A stretch of 64,000 bases of DNA from Nocardioides anomalus (GTDB taxonomy: Bacteria > Actinomycetota > Actinomycetes > Propionibacteriales > Nocardioidaceae): positions 2,108,001 through 2,172,000 of the forward strand of contig NZ_CP049257.1 of NCBI RefSeq assembly GCF_011046535.1, read 5' to 3'. Numbering within the stretch: the stretch's first letter is position 1; each line of letters begins with the position of its first letter. Positions 13,483 through 22,293 of this stretch are shown here, one piece after another. The position numbers and the translations under genes are program-made. The notes under the pieces were generated by a model, which had not been told where the DNA came from, did no database searches, and worked only from the letters and a program-made list of their open reading frames with translations.

Positions 13483-13517
13483 TTGACGCGTTCGAACACG
13501 TGTTCGAAACTGTCTCC
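13483..13517 (+). promoter_or_regulatory. SOS promoter of imuA'-imuB-dnaE2 with perfect LexA box
   Basis: The 18-bp perfect palindrome TTCGAACACGTGTTCGAA (13491-13508) contains the actinobacterial LexA consensus TCGAAC-N4-GTTCGA. It fills the spacer between a -35 TTGACG (13483-13488) and a -10-like GAAACT (13506-13511, 17-bp spacer). The start codon follows 6 nt later, so the mRNA is predicted to be leaderless and tightly LexA-repressed. Confidence 0.85.
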
Positions 13518-14192
13518 ATGACCCTCGCCGCCACCCTGGACCCGGACCGCCCGGTCCTGGACCAGCTGCGCGAGAAGGTCTCGGCGCTGGAGGGCGGGCC
13601 GGCGAGGCTACCGGTGCCGGTGCTGCCGGCCCTGTCCGGCCTGGTCGCGCTGCGCACGGGCGGGTCCTACGGCGTCGACTCCGCCTCGCTCGGGCTGGCG
13701 CTGGCGGCCGGCGCCTCGGCGGCGGGGGAGTGGATCGGCTTCGCGGGATGGCCGGACTTCGGGGCCGAGGCGGCGGCCGACCTCGGGGTCGACCTGGAGC
13801 GGACGGTGCTGGTGCCCGACGTGGGCGAGCACTGGCTCGAGGTCACCGCGGCGCTCGTCGACGTGCTCCGTGTGGTGGTGCTGCGCCCGCCGGCCCGGGT
13901 GGACGCCCGGGCGGCTGGGGTCCTCGACGCGCGGCTGCGCAAGCGGTCCTCGGTGCTGGTGGTCTGGGGTGACTGGCCACGGTGCGAGGCCCGGCTCAGC
14001 CTGGAGGACGCGCGCTGGACCGGCCCCGAGCAGGGCCAGGGCCGGCTGCGCTCGCGCCAGGTGCGGGTCGCGGTCCGACGTGGGACGGCGCCGCCGGTGC
14101 GCGCCGACCTGGCCTTCCCCGGCGACGGGGCGCCCATCTCGCTGGTCTCGACCGACGCGCCGGCGGCGACGGGCTGGCGGCGGTCCGGGTGA
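13518..14192 (+). CDS. imuA': ImuA' mutasome accessory protein (RecA/SulA-like)
   Basis: A 224-residue protein at the head of the imuA'-imuB-dnaE2 cassette. It is a diverged RecA-like fold. The Walker A region is degenerate (RTGGSYGVDSASLG near residues 52-65), and later strands include EWIGFAGWPDFGAEAAADLGVDLER. In mycobacteria ImuA' is needed with ImuB and DnaE2 for damage-induced mutagenesis. Identification rests mainly on gene order, length and this weak RecA-like pattern. The ATG at 13518 has no Shine-Dalgarno sequence but sits 6 nt from a -10 box. The gap to imuB is 7 nt. Confidence 0.83.
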   Translation: MTLAATLDPDRPVLDQLREKVSALEGGPARLPVPVLPALSGLVALRTGGSYGVDSASLGLALAAGASAAGEWIGFAGWPDFGAEAAADLGVDLERTVLVPDVGEHWLEVTAALVDVLRVVVLRPPARVDARAAGVLDARLRKRSSVLVVWGDWPRCEARLSLEDARWTGPEQGQGRLRSRQVRVAVRRGTAPPVRADLAFPGDGAPISLVSTDAPAATGWRRSG

Positions 14193-14199
14193 GGGCGCC

Positions 14200-15750
14200 G
14201 TGAGGGTCCTGGTGGTGTGGTGTCCGGACTGGTCGGTCGTGGCCGCGCTGCGCGAGGCCGAGCGGTCGCCCCAGGAGCCGGCGGCGGTCCTGGCGGCCGG
14301 CGTGGTCGAGGTGTGCAACGCCGCCGCCCGCGAGGAGGGGGTCCGCCGTGGCCAGCGCCGGCGCGACGCCCAGGCGCGGTGCCCCGAGCTGGTCCTGCTG
14401 GAGGCCAGCCCCGACCGCGATGCCCGCCACTTCGAGCCCGTGCTCGAGACGGTCGAGGCGCTGCGCCCGGGGGTGGCCTGCCTGCGCCCGGGGCTGCTGG
14501 CCGTGCGGGCGCCGGGCCGGTGGTTCGGCGGCGAGGCCCAGGCCGCCGCGGTGGTGGCCGAGACGCTGGTCGAGGCCGACGTGTGGGACGTGCGGCTGGG
14601 CGTGGCCGACGACCTGTTCACCGCCGAGCAGTCCGCGCGTCGCGCGGCGGTCCAGGAGTGCGAGGTGGTGCCGGTCGACGGCTCGGCGGCCTACCTCCAG
14701 CAGCTGCCGGTGGAGGTGCTCGAGGCCGACGGGTCGGAGGGCCGGGAGGCCGTCAGCCTGCTGCGCCGACTCGGGCTGCGCAGCCTCGGTGACCTGGCCG
14801 CGCTGCCGCTCGACGCGGTCCAGGGCCGCTTCGGCCGCTACGGCGCCGGCGTGTGGCACTCCGCCCGCGGCGAGGGGCGCAGCCACCTCGCTGCGCGGCA
14901 GCCACCGCCCGACCTCACCGCCGAGATCTCCTTCGAGCCGCCGCTGGACTCGGTGGAGGCCATCTGCTTCAGCGTGCGCACCACCGCCGAGCGGCTGGTC
15001 ACCGACCTGGCGTCTCGGCAGCTGGTGGCCACAGGTGTGCGCATCGAGGCCGAGCACGACGGGGCCGTGGCCTCCGCGCGCACCTGGCTGCACCCGCGCT
15101 ACTTCTCGGTGCGCGACCTGGTCGACCGGGTGCACTGGCAGCTCCAGGGCGGCGCGGCGCTGCGCTCGCGGCAGGATTCCGGCGCGGTGCGGGCGCCGGT
15201 CGAGCGGGTGCGGTTCCTGCCCGAGGTGGTCGAGCCCGCCTCGGCCCACAGCGACGGGCTCTGGGGCGGCAGCGGCGCCGAGCTGGTCGAGCGGGGGGTG
15301 GCCCGGGTGCAGGCCATGGTCGGCTTCGACGCGGTCACGCGCCCGGTGCTCCAGGGCGGCCGCGGTCCGGCCGACCGGCAGGCGGCGGTGCCGTGGGGCG
15401 AGCGGGCCACCGGCCTGCGTCCGCGCGAGCGTCCCTGGCCCGGGCAGCTCCCCGGTCCGGCGCCCAGCCGGGTCTTCGCCGCGCCGCTGGTCGCGGAGGT
15501 CCGCGACCAGGCCGGTCGGGCGGTGGCCGTGACCGCCCGCGGGGCCGTGAGCGGCGAGCCGAGCCGGTTCCGGCTCGACGGGTCGTGGCAGCCGGTGGCC
15601 GCCTGGGCCGGTCCCTGGCCGGTCGACGAGAGCTGGTGGGTCGAGGGCGGGCGACGGGCCTCGCGGTTCCAGGTCGTCGGTGCCGACGGCCGGGCCTGGC
15701 TGCTCACCTGCACCGGCGACGGGTGGCTGGTGGAAGCGGGATACGACTGA
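14200..15750 (+). CDS. imuB: ImuB, catalytically inactive Y-family polymerase-like protein
   Basis: A 516-residue Y-family DNA polymerase homologue that acts as the adaptor of the mutasome. Active Y-family enzymes start with an Asp-containing DxDxFF motif; here it is replaced by LVVWCPDWSVVAAL at the N-terminus. The usual SxDE motif is replaced by an LRPGLLAVRAPGR segment near residues 97-109, so catalysis is not expected. A helix-hairpin-helix-like LGLRSLGDLAALPLDAVQGRFG (near 190-211) and little-finger-like regions are present. In mycobacteria ImuB links DnaE2 to the beta clamp. The GTG start lies 7 nt after the imuA' stop, and the 3' end overlaps dnaE2 by 1 nt. Confidence 0.9.
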   Translation: MRVLVVWCPDWSVVAALREAERSPQEPAAVLAAGVVEVCNAAAREEGVRRGQRRRDAQARCPELVLLEASPDRDARHFEPVLETVEALRPGVACLRPGLLAVRAPGRWFGGEAQAAAVVAETLVEADVWDVRLGVADDLFTAEQSARRAAVQECEVVPVDGSAAYLQQLPVEVLEADGSEGREAVSLLRRLGLRSLGDLAALPLDAVQGRFGRYGAGVWHSARGEGRSHLAARQPPPDLTAEISFEPPLDSVEAICFSVRTTAERLVTDLASRQLVATGVRIEAEHDGAVASARTWLHPRYFSVRDLVDRVHWQLQGGAALRSRQDSGAVRAPVERVRFLPEVVEPASAHSDGLWGGSGAELVERGVARVQAMVGFDAVTRPVLQGGRGPADRQAAVPWGERATGLRPRERPWPGQLPGPAPSRVFAAPLVAEVRDQAGRAVAVTARGAVSGEPSRFRLDGSWQPVAAWAGPWPVDESWWVEGGRRASRFQVVGADGRAWLLTCTGDGWLVEAGYD

Positions 15751-18700
15751 TGGGGTGGAACAACCCCGCGATGTCGTGGTCCGAGCTGGAGCGGCGCCTG
15801 ACCGGGCTGCCCGGTGCCGACGACGCGCCGGTCTCGCGACGCAAGCGGCAGCGTCCGGTGGCGCGCGACGTCGCCCCGGCGCTGGGCGCCGAGCGCACGC
15901 CGTACGCCGAGCTGCACTGCCACAGCCACTACAGCTTCCTAAACGGTGCGTCCTCGCCCGCCGAGCTGGTCGAGGAAGCGGTGCGGCTCGGGCTGCACGG
16001 GCTGGCGATCACCGACCACGACGGCTTCTACGGCGCGCCGATGCTGGCGGAGGCCGCCGCGGCGTACGCCGGCACGCAGCTGCGCACGGTCTACGGCGCC
16101 GAGCTGTCCCTCGGGTTGAGCGGGCCGCAGAACGGCGTGCCCGACCCCGAGGGCCACCACCTGCTCGTGCTGGCCCGGGGCGTGGAGGGCTACCACCGGC
16201 TCGCCGCGGCCATGACCGCCGCGCACCTGCGCGGCGACGAGAAGGGCCGGCCGGTCTACGACCTCGACGAGCTGGCCGACCGCGGCCGCGGCCACTGGGT
16301 GGTGCTGACCGGCTGCCGCAAGGGCACGGTCCGCGGTGCGCTGGCCGACGGCGGCCCGCGCGCCGCCGCCGAGGAGCTCGACCGGTTGACCGGACTCTTC
16401 GGGCTGGACTCGGTGGTCGTCGAGGTGTCGCCGGCGCCGGGTCCGGCCGCCGACGAGACCAACACGGTGCTGGCGGGGCTGGCCGCCGACCACGGGCTCG
16501 GGCTCGTCGCGGCCGGCAACGTCCACCACGCCAGCCCGGCGTCGGCGCGACTGGCCTCGGCCATGGCCGCGGTGCGCGCCCGGCGCAGCCTGGGCGACAT
16601 GGACGGGTGGCTGGAGCTGTCCGGCAGCGCCTTCCTGCGCAGCGGCGCCGAGGTGGCCCAGGCCCTGCGCCGCTGGCCGGACGCGGTGGCCCGCAGCGTC
16701 GAGCTGGCCGACGAGCTCGCCTTCGACCTGCGCAAGGCCTCGCCCCGCCTGCCCAAGCACCGCATCCCGGACGGGCACACGGCCGACTCCTGGTTGAGCG
16801 AGCTGGTGTGGCGAGGCTTCGAGGAGCGCTACGCCGCCACCCCGCACGCCGAGGAGGCCCGCCGGCGCATCGAGCACGAGCTGCGGGTCGTGGCCGAGAA
16901 GGACTTCTCCGGCTACTTCGTCATCGTCCACGACATCGTCGACTTCGCCCGCAGCCGCCGCATCCTGTGCCAGGGCCGGGGCTCGGCGGCCAGCTCGGCC
17001 ATCTGCTACGCCCTCGGGATCACCGCGGTCGACGCCGTGTTCTACCGCCTGCCCTTCGAGCGCTTCATCTCCGCCCACCGCGACGAGGAGCCCGACATCG
17101 ACGTCGACTTCGACTCCGACCGGCGCGAGGAGGTGATCCAGTGGGTCTACGACACCTACGGGCGGCACAACGCCGCGCAGGTGGCCAACGTGATCAGCTA
17201 CCGCCCGCGGATGGCGGTCCGCGACGCGGCCAAGGCGCTCGGCCACTCCCAGGGCCAGCAGGACGCGTGGTCCAAGCAGATCGACGGCTGGCAGGGCGTC
17301 GTGACCGGCGACGCGGGCGACCCGCAGGCCCACGACGTCCCCGCGCCGGTGGTCGCGCTGGCCGACCAGCTGATGGGGGCGCCGCGCCACCTCGGCATCC
17401 ACTCCGGCGGCATGGTGCTCACCGAGCGGCCCATCGGGGAGGTCTGCCCGATCGAGCGGGCCCGGATGGACAAGCGCACCGTCCTGCAGTGGGACAAGGA
17501 CGCCTGCGAGGCCATGGGTCTGGTGAAGTTCGACCTGCTCGGCCTCGGCATGCTCGGCGCGCTCGACCACATGATGCAGCTGGCCGCCGAGCACACGGGA
17601 GAGTCGTGGGACCTGGCCACGATGCCCAAGGAGGAGCCGGCGGTCTACGACATGCTTTGCCGAGCCGACTCGGTTGGCGTCTTCCAGGTCGAGAGCCGTG
17701 CCCAGATCGGCACGCTGCCGCGGCTGCGGCCGCGTGAGTTCTACGACCTGGCCATCGAGATCGCGCTCATCCGGCCCGGGCCGATCCAGGGCGGCGCGGT
17801 GCACCCCTACGTCCGCCGCGCCACCGGCCAGGAGCCGGTGACCTACGAGCACCCGGACCTGGTCCCCGTCCTGGAGCGGACCCGGGGGGTCCCGCTGTTC
17901 CAGGAGCAGCTGATGGCCATGGCGGTGGCGCTCGGCGACTGCTCGCGCGACGACGCCGACCTGCTGCGCCGGGCCATGGGCTCCAAGCGCGGGGTGGAGC
18001 GGATCGAGAGCATCAAGGCGACGCTCTACGCCGGCATGGCTCGCCGCGGCCTGGTCGGCGACGCCGCGGACGCGATCTACGTCAAGATCCTGTCCTTCGC
18101 CAACTTCGGCTTCGCCGAGTCCCACGCGCTGAGCTTCGCGCTGCTGGTCTACGCGAGCTCGTGGTTCAAGCTGCACTACCCGGCCGCGTTCCTGGCCGGG
18201 CTGCTGCGCAACCAGCCCATGGGCTTCTACTCACCGCAGTCCCTGGTCGGCGACGCCCGCCGGCACGGCGTCGAGGTGCGCCGCCCGGACCTCCAGCTCT
18301 CCGGCGCCCGCGCCGGACTGGAGCTGGTGGACGGCGCCGACCAGCCCGGTCCGACCGGGTTGGACGAGTGCCGGCAGCCGCACTTCGAGCGCACCGAGTG
18401 GTCGGCCGACACCCCCGACCCGACGCTCACCCACCGCCGCGACGGCCGCCACGCGGTCCGGCTGGGCCTCGACTCGGTGCGCGGCACAGGGCTCGACGTG
18501 GCCGAGCGGATCGTGGCCGCGCGCGCCGAGCGGCCGTTCGCCGACGTCACCGACCTGTCCCGCCGCGCCGGCCTGACCTCGGTCCAGCTCGAGGCGCTGG
18601 CCACCGCCGGGGCGTTCGACTCCTTCGGTCTCGACCGGCGCCAGGCCTTGTGGGCCGCCGGGGCCGCCGAGCGCGGCGACCACCTGGCCGGCACCACCCC

Positions 18701-19169
18701 GGCGCCCACCCCGCCACCGCTGCCGAGCATGACCGAGGTGGAGCTCACCCTGGCCGACCTCTGGGCCACCCGGGTCTCGCCCGAGCGCCACCCCGTCGAG
18801 CACCTGCGCGAGGAGCTCGCCCGCGCCGGCATCAGGTCGGTGGCCGACCTGGCCACCGCCGAGTCCAACCGTCGCGTGCACGTGGCGGGCCTCATCACCC
18901 ACCGGCAGCGGCCCGGCACCGCCCAGGGCACGACATTCCTCAACCTCGAGGACGAGACCGGCATGCTCAACGTCGTCGTCTCCGTGGGCGTGATGCGCGC
19001 CCACCGTCAGGCGGCCCGCAACAAGGTCGCGGTCGTCGTCCGCGGGATCCTCGAGCGCGAGGAGGGCGCCACGAACCTCATCGCCGATCGGGTCGAGGGC
19101 ATCGACGCCGTGGTGCCCGGCGCCGGTGCCGTCCTCCAGGCCCGCGCCCAGTCCCGGGACTTCCGGTGA
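15750..19169 (+). CDS. dnaE2: error-prone DNA polymerase III alpha subunit DnaE2
   Basis: A 1139-residue C-family polymerase for translesion synthesis and damage-induced mutagenesis. The PHP domain begins with ELHCHSHYSFL near residues 53-63. The palm carries the catalytic acidic cluster EEPDIDVDFDSDRREE near residues 447-460. FANFGFAESHA near 785 and a C-terminal OB fold (HVAGLITHRQRPGTAQG, then TFLNLEDETGMLNVVV near 1045-1085) follow. DnaE2 is shorter than replicative DnaE1 and lacks its C-terminal tau-binding region. Co-translation with imuB is indicated by the TGATG overlap. Control is by the LexA box at 13491-13508. Confidence 0.95.
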   Translation: MGWNNPAMSWSELERRLTGLPGADDAPVSRRKRQRPVARDVAPALGAERTPYAELHCHSHYSFLNGASSPAELVEEAVRLGLHGLAITDHDGFYGAPMLAEAAAAYAGTQLRTVYGAELSLGLSGPQNGVPDPEGHHLLVLARGVEGYHRLAAAMTAAHLRGDEKGRPVYDLDELADRGRGHWVVLTGCRKGTVRGALADGGPRAAAEELDRLTGLFGLDSVVVEVSPAPGPAADETNTVLAGLAADHGLGLVAAGNVHHASPASARLASAMAAVRARRSLGDMDGWLELSGSAFLRSGAEVAQALRRWPDAVARSVELADELAFDLRKASPRLPKHRIPDGHTADSWLSELVWRGFEERYAATPHAEEARRRIEHELRVVAEKDFSGYFVIVHDIVDFARSRRILCQGRGSAASSAICYALGITAVDAVFYRLPFERFISAHRDEEPDIDVDFDSDRREEVIQWVYDTYGRHNAAQVANVISYRPRMAVRDAAKALGHSQGQQDAWSKQIDGWQGVVTGDAGDPQAHDVPAPVVALADQLMGAPRHLGIHSGGMVLTERPIGEVCPIERARMDKRTVLQWDKDACEAMGLVKFDLLGLGMLGALDHMMQLAAEHTGESWDLATMPKEEPAVYDMLCRADSVGVFQVESRAQIGTLPRLRPREFYDLAIEIALIRPGPIQGGAVHPYVRRATGQEPVTYEHPDLVPVLERTRGVPLFQEQLMAMAVALGDCSRDDADLLRRAMGSKRGVERIESIKATLYAGMARRGLVGDAADAIYVKILSFANFGFAESHALSFALLVYASSWFKLHYPAAFLAGLLRNQPMGFYSPQSLVGDARRHGVEVRRPDLQLSGARAGLELVDGADQPGPTGLDECRQPHFERTEWSADTPDPTLTHRRDGRHAVRLGLDSVRGTGLDVAERIVAARAERPFADVTDLSRRAGLTSVQLEALATAGAFDSFGLDRRQALWAAGAAERGDHLAGTTPAPTPPPLPSMTEVELTLADLWATRVSPERHPVEHLREELARAGIRSVADLATAESNRRVHVAGLITHRQRPGTAQGTTFLNLEDETGMLNVVVSVGVMRAHRQAARNKVAVVVRGILEREEGATNLIADRVEGIDAVVPGAGAVLQARAQSRDFR

Positions 19170-19204
19170 CCGGGTCGGCCCAGGGCCCTGGCCCCGGCCG
19201 TCGC

Positions 19205-20686
19205 TCAGCCCCGCCGCGGGCTCAGCAGCGCGGTCAGCGGGGCGACGATCGCCATGACCGCGGCGAGGACCACCGCGGTCCAGACGAAGGCGTGCGCGGC
19301 GTCGAGCCCGAAGTAGATCGAGCCCACCACCGCCGAGCCCGAGCCCAGGCCGGCCTGCATCGTGGTGAGCAGCAGGCCGCCGCCGAGCCCGGCCAGGTGA
19401 CCGTGCACCTGGCTCAGGATGACGCCCATCAGCGGCGACCAGACCAGGCCCATGCCCACGCCGACCAGGACCATCGGCCCGGCCACGTGCATCGCGCCGT
19501 ACGTCGTGACGGCCGCGATGCCGTCGACCACCAGCCCGATCCAGACGAAGCCCACGGCGGTCAGCGCCGCGCCCGCGCCCAGGACGGCCACGCCGAAGCG
19601 CGGCACCAGCCGGCCCGAGGCCACCGAAGCGGCCAGGAAGCCCAGCGACATCGGCAGCAGGCTCAGCCCGATGTGCAGCGGGGTGAGGCCGTGGCTGCCG
19701 GCCATGAAGGAGTAGACGAACATGAAGCCGCCGAAGGCGACGTAGACCGGGAGGGCCACCAGCAGCCCGATGCGCACCGACCGGAACGCGAACAGCTCCG
19801 GCGGCACCAGCGGCAGCCCGCCGCGGCGCTGCACGCGCAGCGCCCACCAGACCACCGCGACCCCGCCCACCGGTACCGCGACCAGGCAGGCCCAGGTCCA
19901 GGCCGGCCAGCCCGTGGCCCGCCCCTCGGTCAACGGCAGGATCAGCAGCGTCATGGTGGCGCCCAGCAGCACCGCGCCCGGCCAGTCCAGCCGGCTGCGG
20001 GTCGGGGCCTTGGTCTCGGGCAGGTACCTCGCCACGCCGATGGCCACGAGCGCGGCCAGCGGAGCGTTGACCCAGAACACGGCCCGCCAGCCGAGGTCGG
20101 AGCCGGCCAGGCTGCCGCCGACCAGGAAGGCCAGCGACGTGGCCAGCCCGGCCGTCGCGCCGAACCACGCCAGCGCCCGCGACCGGTGGTGGCCGTCGGA
20201 GTTGGCGTGGATGCTGGCCAGCACCTGCGGCGAGAGCACGGCGGCCGACAGGCCCTGCGCGAAGCGGGCCACGACCAGCTGGTCCGGGCTCTGCGCGATC
20301 GAGCAGAGCAGGCTGGTGGCGGCGAACAGCCCGAGCCCGGTCAGCAGGAGCCGCTTGCGGCCGTAGGAGTCGCCGAGGCGGCCGCCGATGACGACGAGCG
20401 CGGCGTACACCACGCCGTACGCCGCCACGACGAGCTGCAGCGTGCCGGCCGAGGCGCCGAGCTCGGTGCCGATCTGGCGCAGCGCCACGTTCACGCTGAA
20501 GACCGACATGATCGGCACCACGACCGCGGTCAGCGCGGCGACGAGCGCGACCGGGTGCATCCGGCGCAGCTCGGGGACGTCGCCCCCGGTCGGGTCGGGA
20601 GCCACCGGGGTGCCGGCGGCACCGGCGGCAGCGGGAGCGCCGGGTGTCGCGGGCACGCCGGCAGGGAGGGTCAGGTCGTGGGTCAC
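19205..20686 (-). CDS. MFS transporter, DHA2-like drug/metabolite exporter
   Basis: A 493-residue integral membrane protein with about 14 predicted transmembrane segments, as in DHA2 drug:H+ antiporters. A proline/alanine-rich cytoplasmic N-terminus of about 40 residues precedes TM1 (VALVAALTAVVVPIMSVFSV). The MFS loop motif between TM2 and TM3 is GGRLGDSYGRKRLLL, at about residues 100-114. Motif C-like glycines lie in TM5. The substrate is unknown. It is divergent from an XRE-type regulator across a 101-bp region with repeats, so the regulator probably controls it. Confidence 0.88.
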   Translation of the reverse strand: MTHDLTLPAGVPATPGAPAAAGAAGTPVAPDPTGGDVPELRRMHPVALVAALTAVVVPIMSVFSVNVALRQIGTELGASAGTLQLVVAAYGVVYAALVVIGGRLGDSYGRKRLLLTGLGLFAATSLLCSIAQSPDQLVVARFAQGLSAAVLSPQVLASIHANSDGHHRSRALAWFGATAGLATSLAFLVGGSLAGSDLGWRAVFWVNAPLAALVAIGVARYLPETKAPTRSRLDWPGAVLLGATMTLLILPLTEGRATGWPAWTWACLVAVPVGGVAVVWWALRVQRRGGLPLVPPELFAFRSVRIGLLVALPVYVAFGGFMFVYSFMAGSHGLTPLHIGLSLLPMSLGFLAASVASGRLVPRFGVAVLGAGAALTAVGFVWIGLVVDGIAAVTTYGAMHVAGPMVLVGVGMGLVWSPLMGVILSQVHGHLAGLGGGLLLTTMQAGLGSGSAVVGSIYFGLDAAHAFVWTAVVLAAVMAIVAPLTALLSPRRG

Positions 20687-20708
20687 GCCACCAGGCTGGG
20701 GCCCGCGC

Positions 20709-20750
20709 GATGCTGGTGGTGAGAGTCTGCTGATGCTGGTACTGACAGCA
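20709..20750. promoter_or_regulatory. candidate operator between exporter and XRE regulator
   Basis: GATGCTGGT occurs twice (20709-20717 and 20732-20740), 23 bp apart. The second copy is part of an inverted repeat TGCTG-N7-CAGCA (20734-20750). It lies between the divergent exporter and XRE genes and is a plausible binding site for the regulator. Confidence 0.45.
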
Positions 20751-20752
20751 CC

Positions 20753-20781
20753 TGGACAACCCCCGTGGGTGAGGTGACCAT
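20753..20781 (+). promoter_or_regulatory. putative promoter of the XRE regulator
   Basis: A -35-like TGGACA (20753-20758), a 17-bp spacer and GACCAT (20776-20781) end 6 nt before the GTG at 20788, consistent with a leaderless transcript. Confidence 0.4.
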
Positions 20782-20787
20782 GGTGCG

Positions 20788-21639
20788 GTGACCGTCTCCA
20801 GGCGCACCGAGCTCGCGGACTTCCTCCGCACCCGCCGCGAGCGGCTCAGCCCCGACGACGTCGGCCTGCCCGCGGGCGGTCGGCGCCGGACCCCGGGCCT
20901 GCGCCGCGAGGAGGTCGCGCTGCTCGCCGGAGTCGGCGTCACCTGGTACACCTGGCTCGAGCAGGGCCGCGAGATCAACGCCTCGGTGCAGGTCCTCGAG
21001 GCCATCGCCCGCACCCTCAAGATGGATGCGCAGGAGCGCTGGCACCTCTTCCAGCTCGCCGGCGTCACCGTCGTGGCCCCGACCTCGCAGTGCGACGTGC
21101 TCAGTGACGCGACGTACGCCGTGCTGGAGCAGCTCGACCCGTTCCCGGCCGTGGTGCTCTCGCCGCGCTACGAGATCCTGGCCTACAACCGCGCCTACAA
21201 CCAGGTCACCGGCGACCTCGACGCGGTCGACCCGAGCGAGCGCAACCACCTGTGGCTGTTCTTCACCCACCCCTACTTCCGCACCCTGTGCCTCGGCAAC
21301 CGCCCCGAGGCCGCCGCCCACCTGGTCGGCGGCATGCGCGTGGCCATGGCCGGCGACCTGGACGACCCGCTGTGGGGCGAGCTGGTGCGCCGGCTGCGCG
21401 AGGCCTCGGAGGAGTTCGACGACCTCTGGCGCCGCCACGACGTGGTCAGCCGCGCCATGCCCGCCAAGGACTTCACCAGCCCGGTCGGCGACCTGCACCT
21501 GCACCTCATGCGCCTCGGCGTCGGCGACCTCCCCGGCGGCACCCGCCTGATGGTCTACACCCCCCGCGACGAGGCCACCCGCGAGCGCCTCGAGCAGCTG
21601 GTCTCGCTCGACGCCGCCCAGCAGAGGCGCGCCGGCTGA
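20788..21639 (+). CDS. helix-turn-helix transcriptional regulator, MmyB-like ligand-binding domain
   Basis: A 283-residue regulator. The N-terminal XRE helix-turn-helix lies at about residues 5-80 and includes RRRTPGLRREEVALLAGVG and TWYTWLEQGREINAS, the signature of the actinobacterial MmyB group. Residues of about 105-270 form the MmyB ligand-binding domain, a PAS-like fold suspected to bind fatty acids or related molecules. The likely target is the divergent MFS exporter gene. The ligand is unknown. Confidence 0.88.
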   Translation: MTVSRRTELADFLRTRRERLSPDDVGLPAGGRRRTPGLRREEVALLAGVGVTWYTWLEQGREINASVQVLEAIARTLKMDAQERWHLFQLAGVTVVAPTSQCDVLSDATYAVLEQLDPFPAVVLSPRYEILAYNRAYNQVTGDLDAVDPSERNHLWLFFTHPYFRTLCLGNRPEAAAHLVGGMRVAMAGDLDDPLWGELVRRLREASEEFDDLWRRHDVVSRAMPAKDFTSPVGDLHLHLMRLGVGDLPGGTRLMVYTPRDEATRERLEQLVSLDAAQQRRAG

Positions 21640-21654
21640 GGGCCGTGCGTTGAG

Positions 21655-21680
21655 CCGGGCGACTGGACCGGGCGACTGGA
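21655..21680. repeat. tandem 13-bp repeat, two copies
   Basis: CCGGGCGACTGGA is repeated perfectly at 21655-21667 and 21668-21680, in the gap between the XRE regulator and the deaminase gene. Its function is unknown; it may be replication slippage or part of the deaminase promoter region. Confidence 0.6.
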
Positions 21681-21708
21681 GCGCAGGGGAGCGGGGAATG
21701 ATCTCCCG

Positions 21709-22188
21709 GTGACGTCCTCCCCACCCGACCTCGACCACCTGCGCCGCGCCATCGCGCTCTCGCAGGCGGCCCGCGACCACGGCAACCACCCGTTCGGCGC
21801 CCTCCTGGCCGACGCCGACGGCCGCGTCGTCCTCGAGGCCGAGAACACCGTCGTCACCGGCGCCGACGTCACCGGCCACGCCGAGACCAACCTGGTCCGC
21901 CTCGCCTCCCGCGACCTCGCCCCCGACCTGCTCGCCACGCACACCCTCTACAGCAGCTGCGAGCCCTGCGCCATGTGCTCCGGCGCCGCCTACTGGGCCG
22001 GCATCGGTCGCGTGGTCTACGCCCTGAGCGAGGCCGGCCTCGCCCGCCTCACCGGCCCCCACCCGGACAACCCCACCCTGGACCTCCCGAGCCGCGACGT
22101 CCTCGCGGCCGGCAGCCGTCGCGTCGAGGTCGACGGGCCGCTGCTCGAGGACGAGGCCGCGGTCCCGCACCAGGGCTTCTGGGCCTGA
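21709..22188 (+). CDS. nucleoside/nucleobase deaminase, CDA fold
   Basis: A 159-residue zinc-dependent deaminase of the cytidine/deoxycytidylate deaminase superfamily. The zinc motifs are GHAETN (His and catalytic Glu) near residues 64-69 and SSCEPCAMCSGA near 84-95. The arrangement resembles guanine deaminases and TadA-like proteins, but the chromosomal tRNA adenosine deaminase usually has a longer C-terminal helix, so a small-molecule substrate is more likely. The GTG at 21709 follows a weak AATGAT box by 6 nt. It is upstream of, but not overlapping with, the ten-gene catabolic operon. Confidence 0.82.
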   Translation: MTSSPPDLDHLRRAIALSQAARDHGNHPFGALLADADGRVVLEAENTVVTGADVTGHAETNLVRLASRDLAPDLLATHTLYSSCEPCAMCSGAAYWAGIGRVVYALSEAGLARLTGPHPDNPTLDLPSRDVLAAGSRRVEVDGPLLEDEAAVPHQGFWA

Positions 22189-22293
22189 TCCCCGGGCCGG
22201 ACCTGGCGGCCTGAGCCCGTAGCGTCGCCAGCGCTCGGCGCGCGCTCGGTCGCGACGTCACAGGACGTTTACACACGACTTCGGACCAGACCC

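Noticed and set aside
13483..13517. PafBC-type (LexA-independent) damage promoter for imuA'
   Set aside because: That promoter class is described with a TTGTC-type -35 and characteristic spacing. Here the -35 is TTGACG and a perfect LexA box fills the spacer.
21709..22188. tRNA adenosine deaminase TadA
   Set aside because: The zinc motifs fit the superfamily, but TadA-type C-terminal features are missing and the PHQGFWA end resembles small-molecule deaminases. The call is kept general.
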